From Clitoria ternatea (Eukaryota; Streptophyta; Magnoliopsida; Fabales; Fabaceae), in the NCBI GenBank assembly GCA_037962975.1, contig CM075674.1:87498501-87562500 (forward strand): a stretch of DNA of 64,000 nucleotides, written 5' to 3'. The first letter of the stretch is position 1, and every line of letters starts with the position of its first letter. Shown in pieces: positions 12,725-25,699 of this stretch. A program made the position numbers and the translations under genes. Under the pieces are notes generated by a model that saw nothing but the letters and a program-made list of their open reading frames with translations, was not told the DNA's origin and ran no database searches.

Positions 12725-14160
12725 TCAAAAATGCGGTGGGTGAGAATCATGGTGTTGAAGCTCATTTGGAGAACTTGTTAAATTACAAGATAATAATGGT
12801 CCCAATTGCATACTTGGGATTCTGGTAAGTGTAAATCCTAGTAGAGTAAGGTGAAAAATAGATTATCTCTTTTGAATAAATATATTCTCTCTCAAGAAGG
12901 TTGTCTTAGCTTCATCAAATCGGTACTCTCTCTACTCCTTCTTTACTTTTTGTTTTCTTTTTGTAAGTCTCTAATTTTTGTGATTATTGAAAATTGTAGA
13001 TTAGAAAAGGAGGTTTTTGTGGAGTGGTGAGAGGATAGGAGGAAAATTCCATGGGTATGTTGGGAGGTGGTATGTAAAAGTAAAAGTGGTCGTGGGTTAG
13101 GAATAAAAAGTTTAGAGAATTTTAATTGAACTCTATTAGTAAAATGAAGGTGGAGAATGAGGATTGAGAAGGACAAAGTTTTTGGGTTTGGGTTTTAGAA
13201 GAAAAGAGGTTAAACAAGGATGGAGATGATACTTGGGTCTAGGTGATGGTCCCATTTTAAAAATATTTTAGAATGAAAAAATAAGGATCCTTGTTTTGAA
13301 AATAATGCAAGGAAGATGAAGACATGTAAGTGGTTGGATAAGGAGGCTTTATATAAGAAATTCTTAAGATTATACTTCATTTCACATCAGAAGATGGTGG
13401 TTAATGATATGGGTAAATGGGGAAGAGTGAGTTTAAATTGATAAGGAGTTTTTTTAGAGTGGTAAGTGGTTGTACTCCATGTTTTTTTTCTTGCATATAG
13501 TGGTGTGACTTAGATGGAAATAGAGTATACATAGTGAGCTCCGCTTATGATTTTCTACAAAATAAAGGTATCAAAGAAGATAAAACATTTTTTCTTCTTT
13601 TTTAGTCTTCAAATGTTCCTTTAATGGTGGCAATCTTTGGTTGGGAGGATACAAACACAACGTAAGTTGTTTGATCAGGTGTTGTTTTATAGCCATTTGA
13701 TATAATTTGTTCCTTGTTTGTGGTGTATAAAGAAACTACATCACATATTTCGTTCACTTGTGCTTTCTCATATTTGCTTCAGCAAGGTTGGTAGGGGTGA
13801 CTAAATTTTTAGCATGCCACACATTGGGAGTGTGGTTCAAAGCTTTTACATCATGTTAGCTTGGTTTGTGGCAAAAGATAGCTTTTTCTCGTTTAGGATT
13901 TTTTGTAATTTGGTCTACACGGGGTTTAAGGAATAGTGTTTTCTTCAATAACAAGTTTATTTGTAATGATATAACATTATAATTGATTAAGTATAAGGGT
14001 TGAGTATGACTAAAGTAAATTTGAAAAAAAAAATTCACCTTTTCCTAGATTAGTATAGGTAGCTTTTTGTCTATTTGGAAATAGGTTTAATTTGTTGAGT
14101 CTGTATTATTAGATATTGTGTTGAAATTTAAGAAGAATTGGTACATGTCAATCTTAAAAA
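12725..14160 (+). pseudogene. Second, more decayed LINE ORF2 fragment
   Basis: Pieces of the same part of a LINE ORF2 follow directly after the first. Translated blocks resemble PIAYLG (about 12797-12815), the GRL-IKSVLSLL block (about 12899-12945), and the later FFNNKFICND-like piece near 13942-13970 from the C-terminal region. Frames change repeatedly and stops are frequent, so no protein can be made. The fragment starts in the middle of the reverse-transcriptase region, as expected of a 5'-truncated insertion. It is more diverged than the copy at 10085-12690, so I take it as a separate older insertion rather than a continuation. Confidence 0.7.
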
Positions 14161-15420
14161 GTTAATATCTTTTTCATTCATATTTATAAAATAAAAAAAG
14201 TGTTTTAGTGTTCTTATTTATAAGATAAAACTCATCTAACTATTCACATACAATATTTTTCTCATGGTTTACCTTTGTTTATGAAATGTTACTATTAACA
14301 TTAAAATAGAATTTAAATTTAAATAAAAAATAAAATCAAAATATTACAATATTTTTTATAAAAATAGTGTATTGATATATTTTCTTAATATATATATTTT
14401 AGTCTGAATTGTTTTATACAAGAATAAGGAATAAATAGGAAGAGAAGAAATATTTTATTTTTGATACGGTATAACTTGGATAAATTATAAATTTTATTTT
14501 TTAAAAAAGTAACAGTTAAGAATCAATCGTGAAATTGTACTAGTACTAGTAGTACTATTTTGTTTAAAGTTTTATCAAATTGCATTTTCAATAAATATTT
14601 TTTACTATTTGTTTGTCAATAATGGCAATTAATAGGAACAATAAGTAGGGATCATTGATTCTGAGGCAGGAGATGAGGACGAAAAGGCAGCAGCATGCAC
14701 ATTCAATTGGATTTATATCCTCGGTAAAAGTGCCGCTCGCTTTATTTGTTTTAAGAGAAATTTAATTATGTGTAATAATTATTTGATGTGCTTAACACTT
14801 GTTTTAATGATATTGTTTACAAAATTAGAAATAAAATTATGTTATTAAAAATCATGTTAGAATTATTTAGAAATTAATGTAGATGAGTTAGAGTGGTAAA
14901 ATCATATTACGTGGAAATATACTAGTAATGAGTATTCACATATTCTCTAAACATCACAAATCTGAATCCACATAGAGTAATCAATCTACATTCATTATTT
15001 TAATAGTTTTTCAAGTTAGTTGTTTTTATAAATTGGTGTAAAAAGTAGTTTTTATACTAGTTTAATAGGTGAGAAGATGTAAAATTTCCTGAACATAAAA
15101 CTCTTTTAAATCGTTGATGAAAAAAGTATTTTTACATGGGTTGATGAAATAATTGATTTAAAAAGCTTGACTATGATATGAGCGATAATGGACCCTTAGA
15201 TCACATTGAATTCAATTCTGACGAGTACACCTAAATATTCATATTTATTTTTTATTAAATATATTTAAATATTAAGACATTATATTATTTTATAATGAAA
15301 TTTTTTATAAAAATTTGTTCCATCATAATATTTTTAATGTATAAAATTAGAATTATATTATATCATAATAAAATAAGATTATATTGAGTACATTATATGA
15401 CATTTCTTTCTTTTTTATTG

Positions 15421-15455
15421 TTGTTGTTATTATATTATTATTATTATTATTATCA
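15421..15455. repeat. TTA trinucleotide microsatellite
   Basis: The sequence is TTG and TTA triplets, then an uninterrupted TTA run of about seven units. It is typical plant intergenic microsatellite DNA. Confidence 0.85.
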
Positions 15456-18400
15456 TCTAAAAAGTTTAAACATAAATAAGTACTTTTAGGTACCTGTTCC
15501 CTTGCACCCGTACATGTATGAATAATATACTATTCATATCTGTCTTGTTTCATTTGCATCTCTAGTGGGTAATGATCACGTTCTAAAATGAAAATTTTCC
15601 ATTTTGGATTCTTGAACTACTTCAATGGTTAACATTTTCCTAAGTTAAAAGGGATTTTTTTAGTGAAAGTTGTGTTAGATTTGTCTAGAACATCATATGA
15701 TTGATATTAATTTTTAATAGATTTTTTTCCTTTCTTGTACAAGTTTGCACATTAGATAAAGTCTTTCAATTATCATTCATTAACTTAATGAATTTTGTTA
15801 ATCTCAAGTCTAGGGATAAATTTTAGGCTTCATTAAAAGTAGTATTCCTTTGTTCTTTTTCATCTAACGTAATTTTAAAGAATACAAATTAAGAAAATCA
15901 TGAAATGGTATTAGAATACATAGTTTTATCATATAATTTCCAAGTCTTAATTATGAAAATTAATTTAAAGAGTAATGGTTTATCAAGCTCAACAAACTTT
16001 CCTTTTTTTTTGGAAGACATGCTTTTGCCATATAAGATAAGCTATCTTTTCTACTTGAAGATCACATTGTTGATGAAATATATCACTTTATGTCATTCAT
16101 TTTAATCTTAGTGAATACATTTCTGTTTATGGTGAAACTCTCGTTGATGTCATAGTCTCTAGAAGAGAGATTATGCAACAATTATGTAATGATTTTTATT
16201 GTTAACAATGAAGAAAATGGTTTAGGAGATTCATCTCATGGCAAAAAAATTATTATTTATAATTTAATTCATAAGACTAGAGATTACTTGATGCAAATCA
16301 TATTCAGAGAGCCGCAAGTTATCATTCAATAGCAATAGCATTATTGTTAATGGGAGCATGTCCATTGAGTAAAAATTAGGGGTTTATTGGATATTTGAAT
16401 TTTAAAATATTAATTATCTCACTACTTCAAGAAATATTTTATAGGGCATCAGAGATTTTTATGGGTGCTTTGAATTTTAAATATAAGGACCTGTGGGATA
16501 CATTTCTGTATCAATTGTTTGATAAAAAGATGTTGATGGGTTAAATCAAATTAGAATTGACTTGTAACCCTCAATTAAAGAGTCAATATTGATGTGCTTT
16601 ATCTCTAATTAAAAGCTTTGGTGAAAAAATAAAGAAGGAAACAATGAATCTCAACATATACATGTCATCAAGTTGGCAGACCTTAAGTTGACAGGTTTTC
16701 AAGTTATGACCAAACTGCTCCTCATGATGAGTTAGGACTGAATACATGTCTAAATAAATAATTTAAATATTTTTTGAAGGCTCATCAGTAGTGAGACATT
16801 TGACATTGTATGGTTAGAGCATATGGTAACCTCTTATGTAGTGAGAGAGAATGAGGTAACATCTTTCAAGTGGAGGTTAGAAGAATGCATAAAAACAAAA
16901 ATTGAGCTTAGAAGCAGGAGAGAACAAATTCAGAAGTCTCTAGCATAAAAAAAAAAAACACCTAACACATTCATCATCGCAACTATTGGAAATTGGAATG
17001 ATCTAGGAGCAACAATTCGTCTTTCAACTCTAGTTTCCGCATCTTTTACTTTACTACATTTTAGTTTTGTTAGGACCCTTTTGCTGTAGTTTTATTGTAT
17101 ATGTGTATACATTTCTTTACATTTCAAATTCTAATATGGTTTTTCATCACTATTTAAGTTGTTTCCTTACATTTCAATTTACTTGATCTTTGTAACTTGA
17201 TGATTATAAATTGTCTCATGTGTGATTTGTAATGCGTTTTTATTTTTTATATTGCTATCATAATTTCTATATCGTTTTGAGTTATTTATTCATCGTGTAC
17301 ATCTTCTTTCCTATGTCATTTCTGTTGTACATCTACTTTAAATTTCGTTTCTACTTAAAACTCTTTAATTCCATACAACTATAAATTTAAAAGCCTAAAA
17401 AAAACTCCAATTTACATCTCATTGAACTTGTGAATTAAAGGTGGAAGAAATTTCACCTTAACACTACCTTTTAATCATTACATCAATTAAATGATCTCGT
17501 GCATGTATGAATATGATTTTGCAAATAGTTAACTATTATATGTTAGGTTTAAAAGAAATGTGGGAGTCTTCCCATTTGTAGCGTAAAAAAAGGGAAATAG
17601 GAGAGGGGAAGAGTTATTTTCGTTTGATTCAAACCATAATGAGGAAAATAAAGGAAACTTCAATTGTTTAATTCAAAATTCTAAAAGAAAACTAAAAAAA
17701 TTTTATTGTTAAACTTTATCTCGCCTCCATTAAAGAAAAGATTTTACAGTAAAAGAAAAGGTCCAAATTTCCCCTTATATACCCTCTCCATCAGAACCTC
17801 TCCCTTTCTATCCATTCTATTTTTTAGGACCAAACACAAGATCAAAAATTAATTTCAACCATTTCTTAACCAAATTAAACATATGGAAATTTAAATATTA
17901 ATTGGCAAAAACCATACAGAAAGTAGTGTTGGGATGTTGATAACAAAAGCATCAGCAATTAATCAATTCATGGAATCATGCCATTAATTCACTCCCACTA
18001 ACAATGAAATTAATCACGGACTCGTATTTTATGGACGCGGAAATGATTGCCCAAGACACAATCAGCAGTGTTACAACACATTATAGAGTAATTAAATTAA
18101 ACAAAACCAAGTTCAGACATTCAGATTATACATGTAATTTATAAAACAAAAATTCTTAATTGATTAACCCCGAATAAAATTCTCAGAAAAAAAATGTAAT
18201 TTATAGAAAAAGATTCCTCTTCACGTGGGCACAACATGAATTTAACCTGAATGTGCTTCTGTTTAACGAGGATTCGGACAGTACAGAGTACTGAATGTCA
18301 CGGAGAAGATTGACAATGCGAAATTGATAATAATTCTCTAGTGGAATTCATTTTCTATAACATGGTGCCCATTTACATATGTGAATTGGAATAATAATGA

Positions 18401-19905
18401 AGCTAATCATTGTCACCTGAATAATATGGATACTAGTGTGGATGGAAAGAGCCATATTTTTTTAAGGGAAACAAGTGCTGTTATTAAGGAAGTAAAATTC
18501 AAATGTTTTTATTTAAAAACATTATTAAATAGTATTCTTAAAACACTTACTAATAATAGAATATATTTTTTTTGTATTTTTTCATATTAATGATTCAAAA
18601 CCTAGTAATATATTTAAATAAATCAACAAAGAAATCATAATAATTCTTAGGAACAATTTTAAAAAATTAATATAAATTTTTGAATAAATTTAATGATTTA
18701 AACAAAATTAAAAATAATCTTATATTAAAGAATGGATCTCTTATTTTTAAGGTACAGTGGATAGTATGTGAAAAAGCAACATAATTTTTTAAGGTTAATT
18801 AATGATCAGTGTCGTAAACAATATGACATCGATTAAGGGGTCATGTTGGAATTAGTGGTGTCATTTTCCAGCTACCATTCAGTTTTTAATTTCCTCTTCC
18901 CATTAATTTTCTCGTTTACAACTGAAAAGGGAGCCAGCCTTTTGGAATTAAGTAAACTAATAATAGAGTAATTAGTAGTACTTAGTAAACAGTACAGTAC
19001 ATGCTTAGTGAACATACATGAAATATTGCACATTTCAATTCATGGTGAAAAATAAATATTCTATTATTCTTTCGTTGAAACGCGCAACGAGACTGTAAAA
19101 TGCAAATAAGTTGTGTATTAACTCTATTTATATAAGATTTAATTTTTTTAATTGTTTTTATTTTCCTGGGATATTTCGATATAGTTATAAATTATTATTT
19201 TGTTTGTCTTAGTTGAGTTCCACTATATGAAGCGCAAAATGAGCCAAATGGCAGAGAGTGAAGACATAGAAAACTTGAAAACGAAAATGTAACAGAACTA
19301 TTAAGGTGGACCAGCAAAGCCATGCGAGGTCAATATTTGAGAGATACATTGGGAATTTGGGAGTGCTTGTGACCCACAGTGAAAGGACTTGCCCTTTCTA
19401 GTTGATCTAATTATTCAAAATTGGCATGTGTGTTGACTAGAGAGAAAACCTTGCCTCAAGTGGGACATGTGTAATACAATCACGATATCTCATTCTTTTA
19501 ATTCCCCCTTATTTTTTCAAACTTGTTTGTCATAATACGAAGGTAAAGAAATAAAGTTATGAAAATTGAAAAAATTAAAAGGTTGTTTCAGATAGTCAAA
19601 ATTTTATTTAATCACATAAATTTTTTTTAGAATTGATCGATTTAACCAACCATAATTTTTAACCAAACAAAAGTTTATTAAAGCTGTTACTTCATCTAAA
19701 CATGATATTAATATTGGTATTTTCTTAATATATTAGTATATAATCTTTCGGATCTGGTTTCATGAAACCCTATAACATATGAATGCTAGTATTATTCATA
19801 TATGTCGGATGCCAAGACTATATTAATATATAAAGTGCTTTAGCCATATTAAGAACCCATCAAATTGAATTTATAGATGTGTTAGAAATTATTGTATACA
19901 AATAG

Positions 19906-19910
<5 letters not shown>

Positions 19911-19942
<32 letters not shown>
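19911..19942. repeat. AT dinucleotide microsatellite
   Basis: Sixteen perfect AT units lie between TTTT and TTTACAG. Length is likely to vary between individuals. Confidence 0.95.
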
Positions 19943-19945
<3 letters not shown>

Positions 19946-21530
19946 ACAGAAAATACTAATATTTACTTCACATCGAGAAGCAACTTATTAGCTTATGGAA
20001 ATACTAAATATTCATCATACTTGAAGTATGTTAATCTAATTGAATATGTTTGAGGTTAATATAACACAACATTGATTTAAGCAATAAAATCTCCTTATAA
20101 ATAATTGCATAATTCACCACAATGTAAAAAAAAGGGATTTTATAAATATTGAAAATTACCATACACTATAGGAGTTGTGCTGGATGTATTATATCATACA
20201 CACGTAACTTCGATATCCTATATCGGTTATATCATTATTATTTATATGGGAAAATTAATGGACTAGTATTAACAGTCTCTTAATTTCTTTTCAGGCACGA
20301 TGGAACTAATAATTTTCATTTAGAAGAAAGAAAAGCAAGAATCCATATTGATAGTGACGAATACATGTATAGTACAAATTTATTTATTTTTTATTTCAAG
20401 TAAACTCATTTTTTTCTTTATAAAAGAAATTTCAGGAAGTGGAAGAAGAATATATACATTAAATAAACTACCATGGAATCCAACGCTTTATGCGAAATGA
20501 TAAGGTTTTAGACATGTAAGTGGAAATACCAAAAGTGAAATGACATAAAAAGATTAAAGACAAGATCCGGGGAAGAAGAACTTAATTCACATTCTTCCAG
20601 TACTCTTTTATTGTTCTCCATGATCCATTTCATTCTTCTATCTATTCCAATGCACAGACTCTTCAATCTTTCAAAAAAATCTTTAAATTATATTTTCCTT
20701 TGCTGTTCACACCTTTGTATCGGCATTTGCACTATGCTTTTTGATTCCCATTAAAATGCAATAATGAAAATACAAATTAATAAAAAACTGGTTGTGCTAG
20801 TCTTTTTTTTATTCAAACGGGGCATGTATATGTTCTCCCCCATATGAAAAATGATGTATATTGATAGCACAAGCTTGCGATTCCCATTAAACTTGTAGAA
20901 TTTTCTTTTGTGGTCACATTATTGGCTACTTCTTTGATTTCTTTTTGATTATACAAATTGCAGAGTGACGTGAAAAGATCAAATGGAATAAGGGGGGAAA
21001 TATCTAACTAAATTCTCTATCTTTTCAACTTACTCAATGATTTATAATTAGAGTTAAGTGGAAGAAATTTATCTCTCTTGAATGTGTGTTAATAATTCAA
21101 TCATACTTAACTTAGTATGAAACAATTTTAATTTCTTGATTCAGCTGTCTTATTTTTATTAAAAAATGATTAATCATAGTGAATAGATTAGATATGATTA
21201 CTTTTTTATTTTTGTTTCTCCATCCTCTTGTATTGCAATAACTTTTTAACCCTCTTAAGTGGCATAGATGATCTCTTTCCACTTCAGCTAAGAAAGAAAA
21301 CAAAATTATTCTTCTAGTATATATTTTTCACTAGGCATATACAGTTACCCTTTGTGGTCTCATCATCATTGGTGCGAATCAATTCATCCCAAATAATGTG
21401 TTGGTATGGAATTGCAGTATTTGAAGGCGAATTGAAGTATACCAAGATTTTGATCTTAACTTACCATGTGTCCTCTTTCCCAATATTCTTTTGTGTGTGG
21501 ACAAATAAGGTATATTATAGAAGGTTAATA

Positions 21531-21870
21531 TAGCTGTAGGCGTTCACGGGTGATGTTTACCTTCCATATTCTAACCGCAACCTCGAGCCACGAGAATACA
21601 CTACAGCACAGGTCCACAGTGCAAATTCAAAGGAGTTGGATTCTCTGGTTGCTATGCATTTTGATTTGGACTTGCCTACTGGCCACAATTGACTTATTCT
21701 TAGGCTGTCAAATTGGTTCATGATTCTCTTTCAATGTGCCACACAAAAAGCTGCTGAACAATTTTGCTTCACTTCGAATTTTCTACACAAGCGTGACTTC
21801 AAGGGCTTGCCCACAAGTTTCTGACCCGAGAGAGACAACAGAATTTGGGTCAAGAGCTTTTAATTTTCTT
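21531..21870. other. Less AT-rich intergenic block
   Basis: This stretch has visibly higher GC content than its surroundings and no long frame. It could be the remnant of a gene, promoter or non-coding RNA. Nothing in it identifies which. Confidence 0.3.
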
Positions 21871-22375
21871 TTTTCTTTTTGACATAAGCAACCGTCACAT
21901 TCATTTCGCCTTCTTAGTTATAAAAACTTTTACAAATTTCAATATATTTTAACCGACTTGTCATCAAATTTGAAGATGGTTAAAGCTTCTTTCTCAACAC
22001 TCTTAAAGAAGAGTTTAATGGAATTTAAACTCAAATTTTCTCATAACTTTAGTATATGTATCGTCAACGGACTCACAATTATTTAGTTATAATTGGAATT
22101 GGTTTTAAACTCCTAATTTTTTTTAGGAAACTTTTATTGATGAAAATTTTATTAACTTTTATACTTTTAAGTCACAATTTTAAGTGTGTTGGGAGAAATT
22201 TACTACTTAAAATAATTTTACCTAACTTGAGTATGAGTATAATATGGTAACATAAAATCAATATGAACAAAATTGATATTTTAAATGTTTTATTTTATTT
22301 TTAAATTAAATATGAATGTTTTTATAACCTTTTAAAATAATTTAAAACAATAGCTTTTCAAATATATTCTCTTAA
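21871..22375. other. AT-rich intergenic DNA
   Basis: I see no gene or repeat structure. The frame at 22056-22250 is AT-driven and has no recognisable domain. Confidence 0.45.
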
Positions 22376-22800
22376 GAGTAAACTCATTAATTAGTCGTTG
22401 AGATAGTATGTGTTAAGCAAATCAGTCCCTAAGAAATTCAAAGTGTGATGTTTGTCAATGACTTTTATCTTTGTCAAATAAATAGGTCCCTGAGAGTAAT
22501 GATGGTTAAGAAACTATCAAATGAAGTTGACCTGCCACATAATAGTGTTGATGGGGATAAAAACTAATATAATAAAGTTGTTTAACCAAAGCTGGTAGTA
22601 GAGTTGGATTAGCCAAAACGACATCATTTTCCCCTTTGAGCCCTAAGTCTTTGGTTGTTTTTATGCCCTCCCCCCAACGTCTGATCATCTCAACCTTTAC
22701 ACCTACGCAACAACTTTCTTGGAGCTCCAATCGTCACAGAGAATGCAACCTTCATGCTCTTCCATCAACCTCTTAGTGTTCACTTATTAGACGAATGCAA
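22376..22800. repeat. Probable repeat fragment (MULE- or MITE-like phrases)
   Basis: Phrases such as CAGTCCCTAAG, AGGTCCCTGAG and AAAACGACATCATTTT occur here. Such phrases recur in many plant dispersed repeats. No terminal inverted repeats or target duplications could be matched, so the class is uncertain. The 74-codon minus-strand frame at 22506-22730 is not convincing. Confidence 0.3.
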
Positions 22801-24309
22801 CAATAACCATGACATCATGTGCTGATTGAGTGTCTCTACTTTTGCTCCTTAATCTCTATTAAGGTACTCTAAGGTATAGACCTTAATCCAAACTTATTTG
22901 AGACTCATTCAATGTGCAATTGTAATCCGAGCTTTTTTCCCGAATCTAGAAAGAAGTGGAACATCTCTAATCGAGCCTAACATCATCTTGTTGTTAATTT
23001 CATTGAAGTCACTATCAAAGCACGTCTCAAACTACATGGAACAGGTAGTGAATTCCTGATAAATATTTAGTCTTAGGAACTATAAAATTTCTATATTTCA
23101 AATTCTGAATGATTGTAGGGACTTAATGAATGAAGGCATCTTTGATGTTGTCACTAATGTTTTGTAAAGTCAAGATAGTAAGCTTGGGCTAACTAGGTAT
23201 CGATTCATCTTTTTCAGTTTGATTTACATAAAACTTACTTGGCTCTTCTGTTTCTAGCATTTGTTATGATTAAATTTCTAATGGAAAATCATTGTGTTGG
23301 TTACAGGACATATATCCTTATTCTTTTCTTGAATTAAGATTCTAATCTTTTGCAATCCTATGTTGTTACTATATTGTTCAGTAGGAAGGAATTGCTCTTC
23401 TAAGACTTTTGGTATGTTTTTTAATGCATCCCAGTTCATATATCTTTCTAGAGGACATGCATGAATAATTAGCAAAATTCAAATGACGTTATAGGTGAAC
23501 TTGTAGAATGTGCTAATTTATTATACTATATTTCTACAACCGAAAGTCTGTTGTGTAGCTTAGTAAGATGTTTTACTTGTTTCCTTTTGTGTGTGTGTAT
23601 GCCAGTTTGAAAATTTGTTGCCAACTATTGTACTATGAATATGTGTAGTCTGTGATAACAAAGTTGATGTATTGTGTGATGCAAGGCATGCCATAATCTA
23701 GCTAAAGGTTGACTTCAAAGCCAAATGAAATGATTTATAAAGTTAAGCTTTGTAACACTGAAGCTTCTTGAAATGAGTATTAATGTAAAGTAAAAGGGTG
23801 TTTGACCAAAGTTTTAAACCTGATGATGAACTTATTTCGTGAGGTAGTAGAGGTTAGGTTATTATAGTGTTGTATCCATTTTAATTTATTTGTTTTGGTA
23901 AGTCTCTCTTGTTATTATAGTGTTAGATTTTAGTTATAGACTAGGAAGAAAATGATTGTAGGTTAAACTTTAGGATGGAAAGTTGGAAACTAGGGTATAA
24001 AAGCAATACATGGATTTCTATAATTCAAAAGTTATTTTTTACGGTAATGAAAAATGCTACTAAGTGATACAATGCATGTTCAACGCATTCTTCTATATCA
24101 AAAAGCCATAATTGGTCATAATAAATGAAGAAACACAATTGAATATAAAGGCAGGCTAAAGGTTACAAACTTGGCGGCCAAAGATCATTTAGGGCTTCTT
24201 TCGTTCGGTCCTTACAGCCTCGTTAGAGTACGTCTCGGCCCCTCCTTGTGGGACTCGCCAGTGGCTATAAGCTTGGTGGGTTACTGAGGTCTCGAGTGAT
24301 CCTTATCTT
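22801..24309. other. Intergenic region before the LINE
   Basis: I find no supported gene. A less AT-rich block at about 24165-24290 precedes the LINE ORF1 remnant and might be its 5' leader, but I cannot prove this. Confidence 0.4.
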
Positions 24310-25135
24310 GATGGATGTCTTTAATGTTTTTCTTCAATGTAGAGATCCTATTTTGCATTTTGGGTTATGTCAAACCCACTGTTAGGGTTTATCACAAAGG
24401 AGGAAGCAAACCTCAGTGAAAGAAGTAAGAAAAAGCCAAAAGTTAAGGAAAAGAGCTAATAGGGTAAACTTAGAGATCATGGATATGAATGTTTTTGATA
24501 GTAGTAAGGATGGTGAGAGGGGTGAGCACTTAGAGCATGACGAGACTGTCCTGAGACCAACATCTTTGAGACTACCGTAGGTATGAGCTTAAAGAAAAAT
24601 GTTGTGTCTTATAAGGATGTGTGCCTGGGAATGCATGGGGCAGGCTACGAATTGGGTTCAAAAGATAACTAGAGAGTGAAGTGGAAGCGAATAAGGATGA
24701 CATGGAAGAGAAGAGGGAATAGCGATTAAGGAACAGGACCCCCTATGTCTGATGGTGACGTTGTTTGTTATTGAGATGGAGAATAGATCAAAAGATGATG
24801 AAAGGGAACATCCCATTTTGTTTTATGGCAAGCTAGCTAGTTGATCATACTTTTATTAATGTTGTGAAGGAAGCTTGGAAACCAAGAAGAGATTGGTCTA
24901 CCTCAGTGGGGGAATTCACTTTGAATGTGACAAAGTGGAATACTCTTAATTTTGGTAACATCTTCCACAAGAAAACAAATTATGGCATGAATAGAAGATG
25001 TAAACATGAGGCTAGCCATTAGGAAGGATAAAGGCTTAGGGAACTTATTGGAAAAGCTCTGGATAGAATACAACTAGATTCTAACTTAAGAAGAAGTTTT
25101 TTGGCATCAAAAAGCAAGGATGGATTAGTTGAGAC
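24310..25135 (+). pseudogene. LINE 5' portion: ORF1 remnant fused to ORF2 linker
   Basis: The left part of a third LINE reads in plus orientation. Around 24480-24700 is an ORF1-like stretch containing a SYKDVCLG-like block near 24609, resembling the region before the DUF4283 domain of plant L1 ORF1. From about 24836 it passes directly into the ORF2 linker that lies between endonuclease and reverse transcriptase, with blocks like VVKEAWK (about 24862), FGNIFHKK (about 24951) and SFLASKSK (about 25096). The endonuclease should lie between and is missing. Several stops interrupt it. The LINE is cut at 25135 by a Copia element and resumes at 29763 in the same reading register. Confidence 0.75.
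25131..25135. repeat. Target-site duplication of Copia element, left copy
   Basis: GAGAC lies immediately outside the TG end of the left LTR and is repeated at 29758-29762. Confidence 0.9.
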
Positions 25136-25167
25136 TGTTAAGAACAAAATAATTAAAAGAAATAAAA

Positions 25168-25209
<42 letters not shown>

Positions 25210-25406
25210 TGAGAGAGAAAATGACATAAGAATTTAACATAGTTTGACACATAGTGTATGTACCTACATTCACGACTACACTAGGAAGTATTTATTTAGT
25301 GTATTTAAAAAGCATTACAAGGTGTTACTTATATAGTAACATAGGAGGTAAAGGTCCCTTAAGAATCTTCAATGTGGGACTAAATCAAACTACATAAATT
25401 TTAACA
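25136..25406 (-). repeat. Copia 3' LTR (left)
   Basis: The LTR runs from TGTTAAG to TTTTAACA in plus-strand orientation and matches 29518-29757. It is 271 bp rather than 240, because a GA microsatellite at 25172-25207 has expanded in this copy only. Confidence 0.9.
25172..25207. repeat. GA dinucleotide microsatellite in the 3' LTR
   Basis: About eighteen GA units lie at the site where the other LTR has only a short, imperfect GAAAGGGAAAAAGAGA stretch. The expansion therefore happened after, or during, insertion. Confidence 0.9.
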
Positions 25407-25699
25407 ATTCTCTGACTTAGAGTTTGATTCACATCAATTCCTTGTAAACAAAAAGCTTATTTACTTTCCACCTAGTGTAGCGCCTTCATCATCAATCATC
25501 CTTAAATTCCAGTTGAGGTAATGCAAAGCCTCAACTTATCAGTTGTGACAGTCATGGTCAACATATCAGCTAGACTCTCTGATCTTAAGATCTTCAACAA
25601 AGACAAGTATCCATCACTTATCAAATCTCTGATAAAGTGATACTTCAATTCAATATGCTTGCATCTAGAATGAAGAACTAAATTTTTAGCAAGACATAA

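Larger units (their letters stand above)
14161..21530. other. AT-rich intergenic region
   Basis: Seven kilobases hold no gene I can support. Short open frames such as 15905-16105 and 18381-18590 are AT-driven, lack domains and are not preceded by plausible upstream exons. Two microsatellites are listed separately. I saw no transposon termini. Confidence 0.5.
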
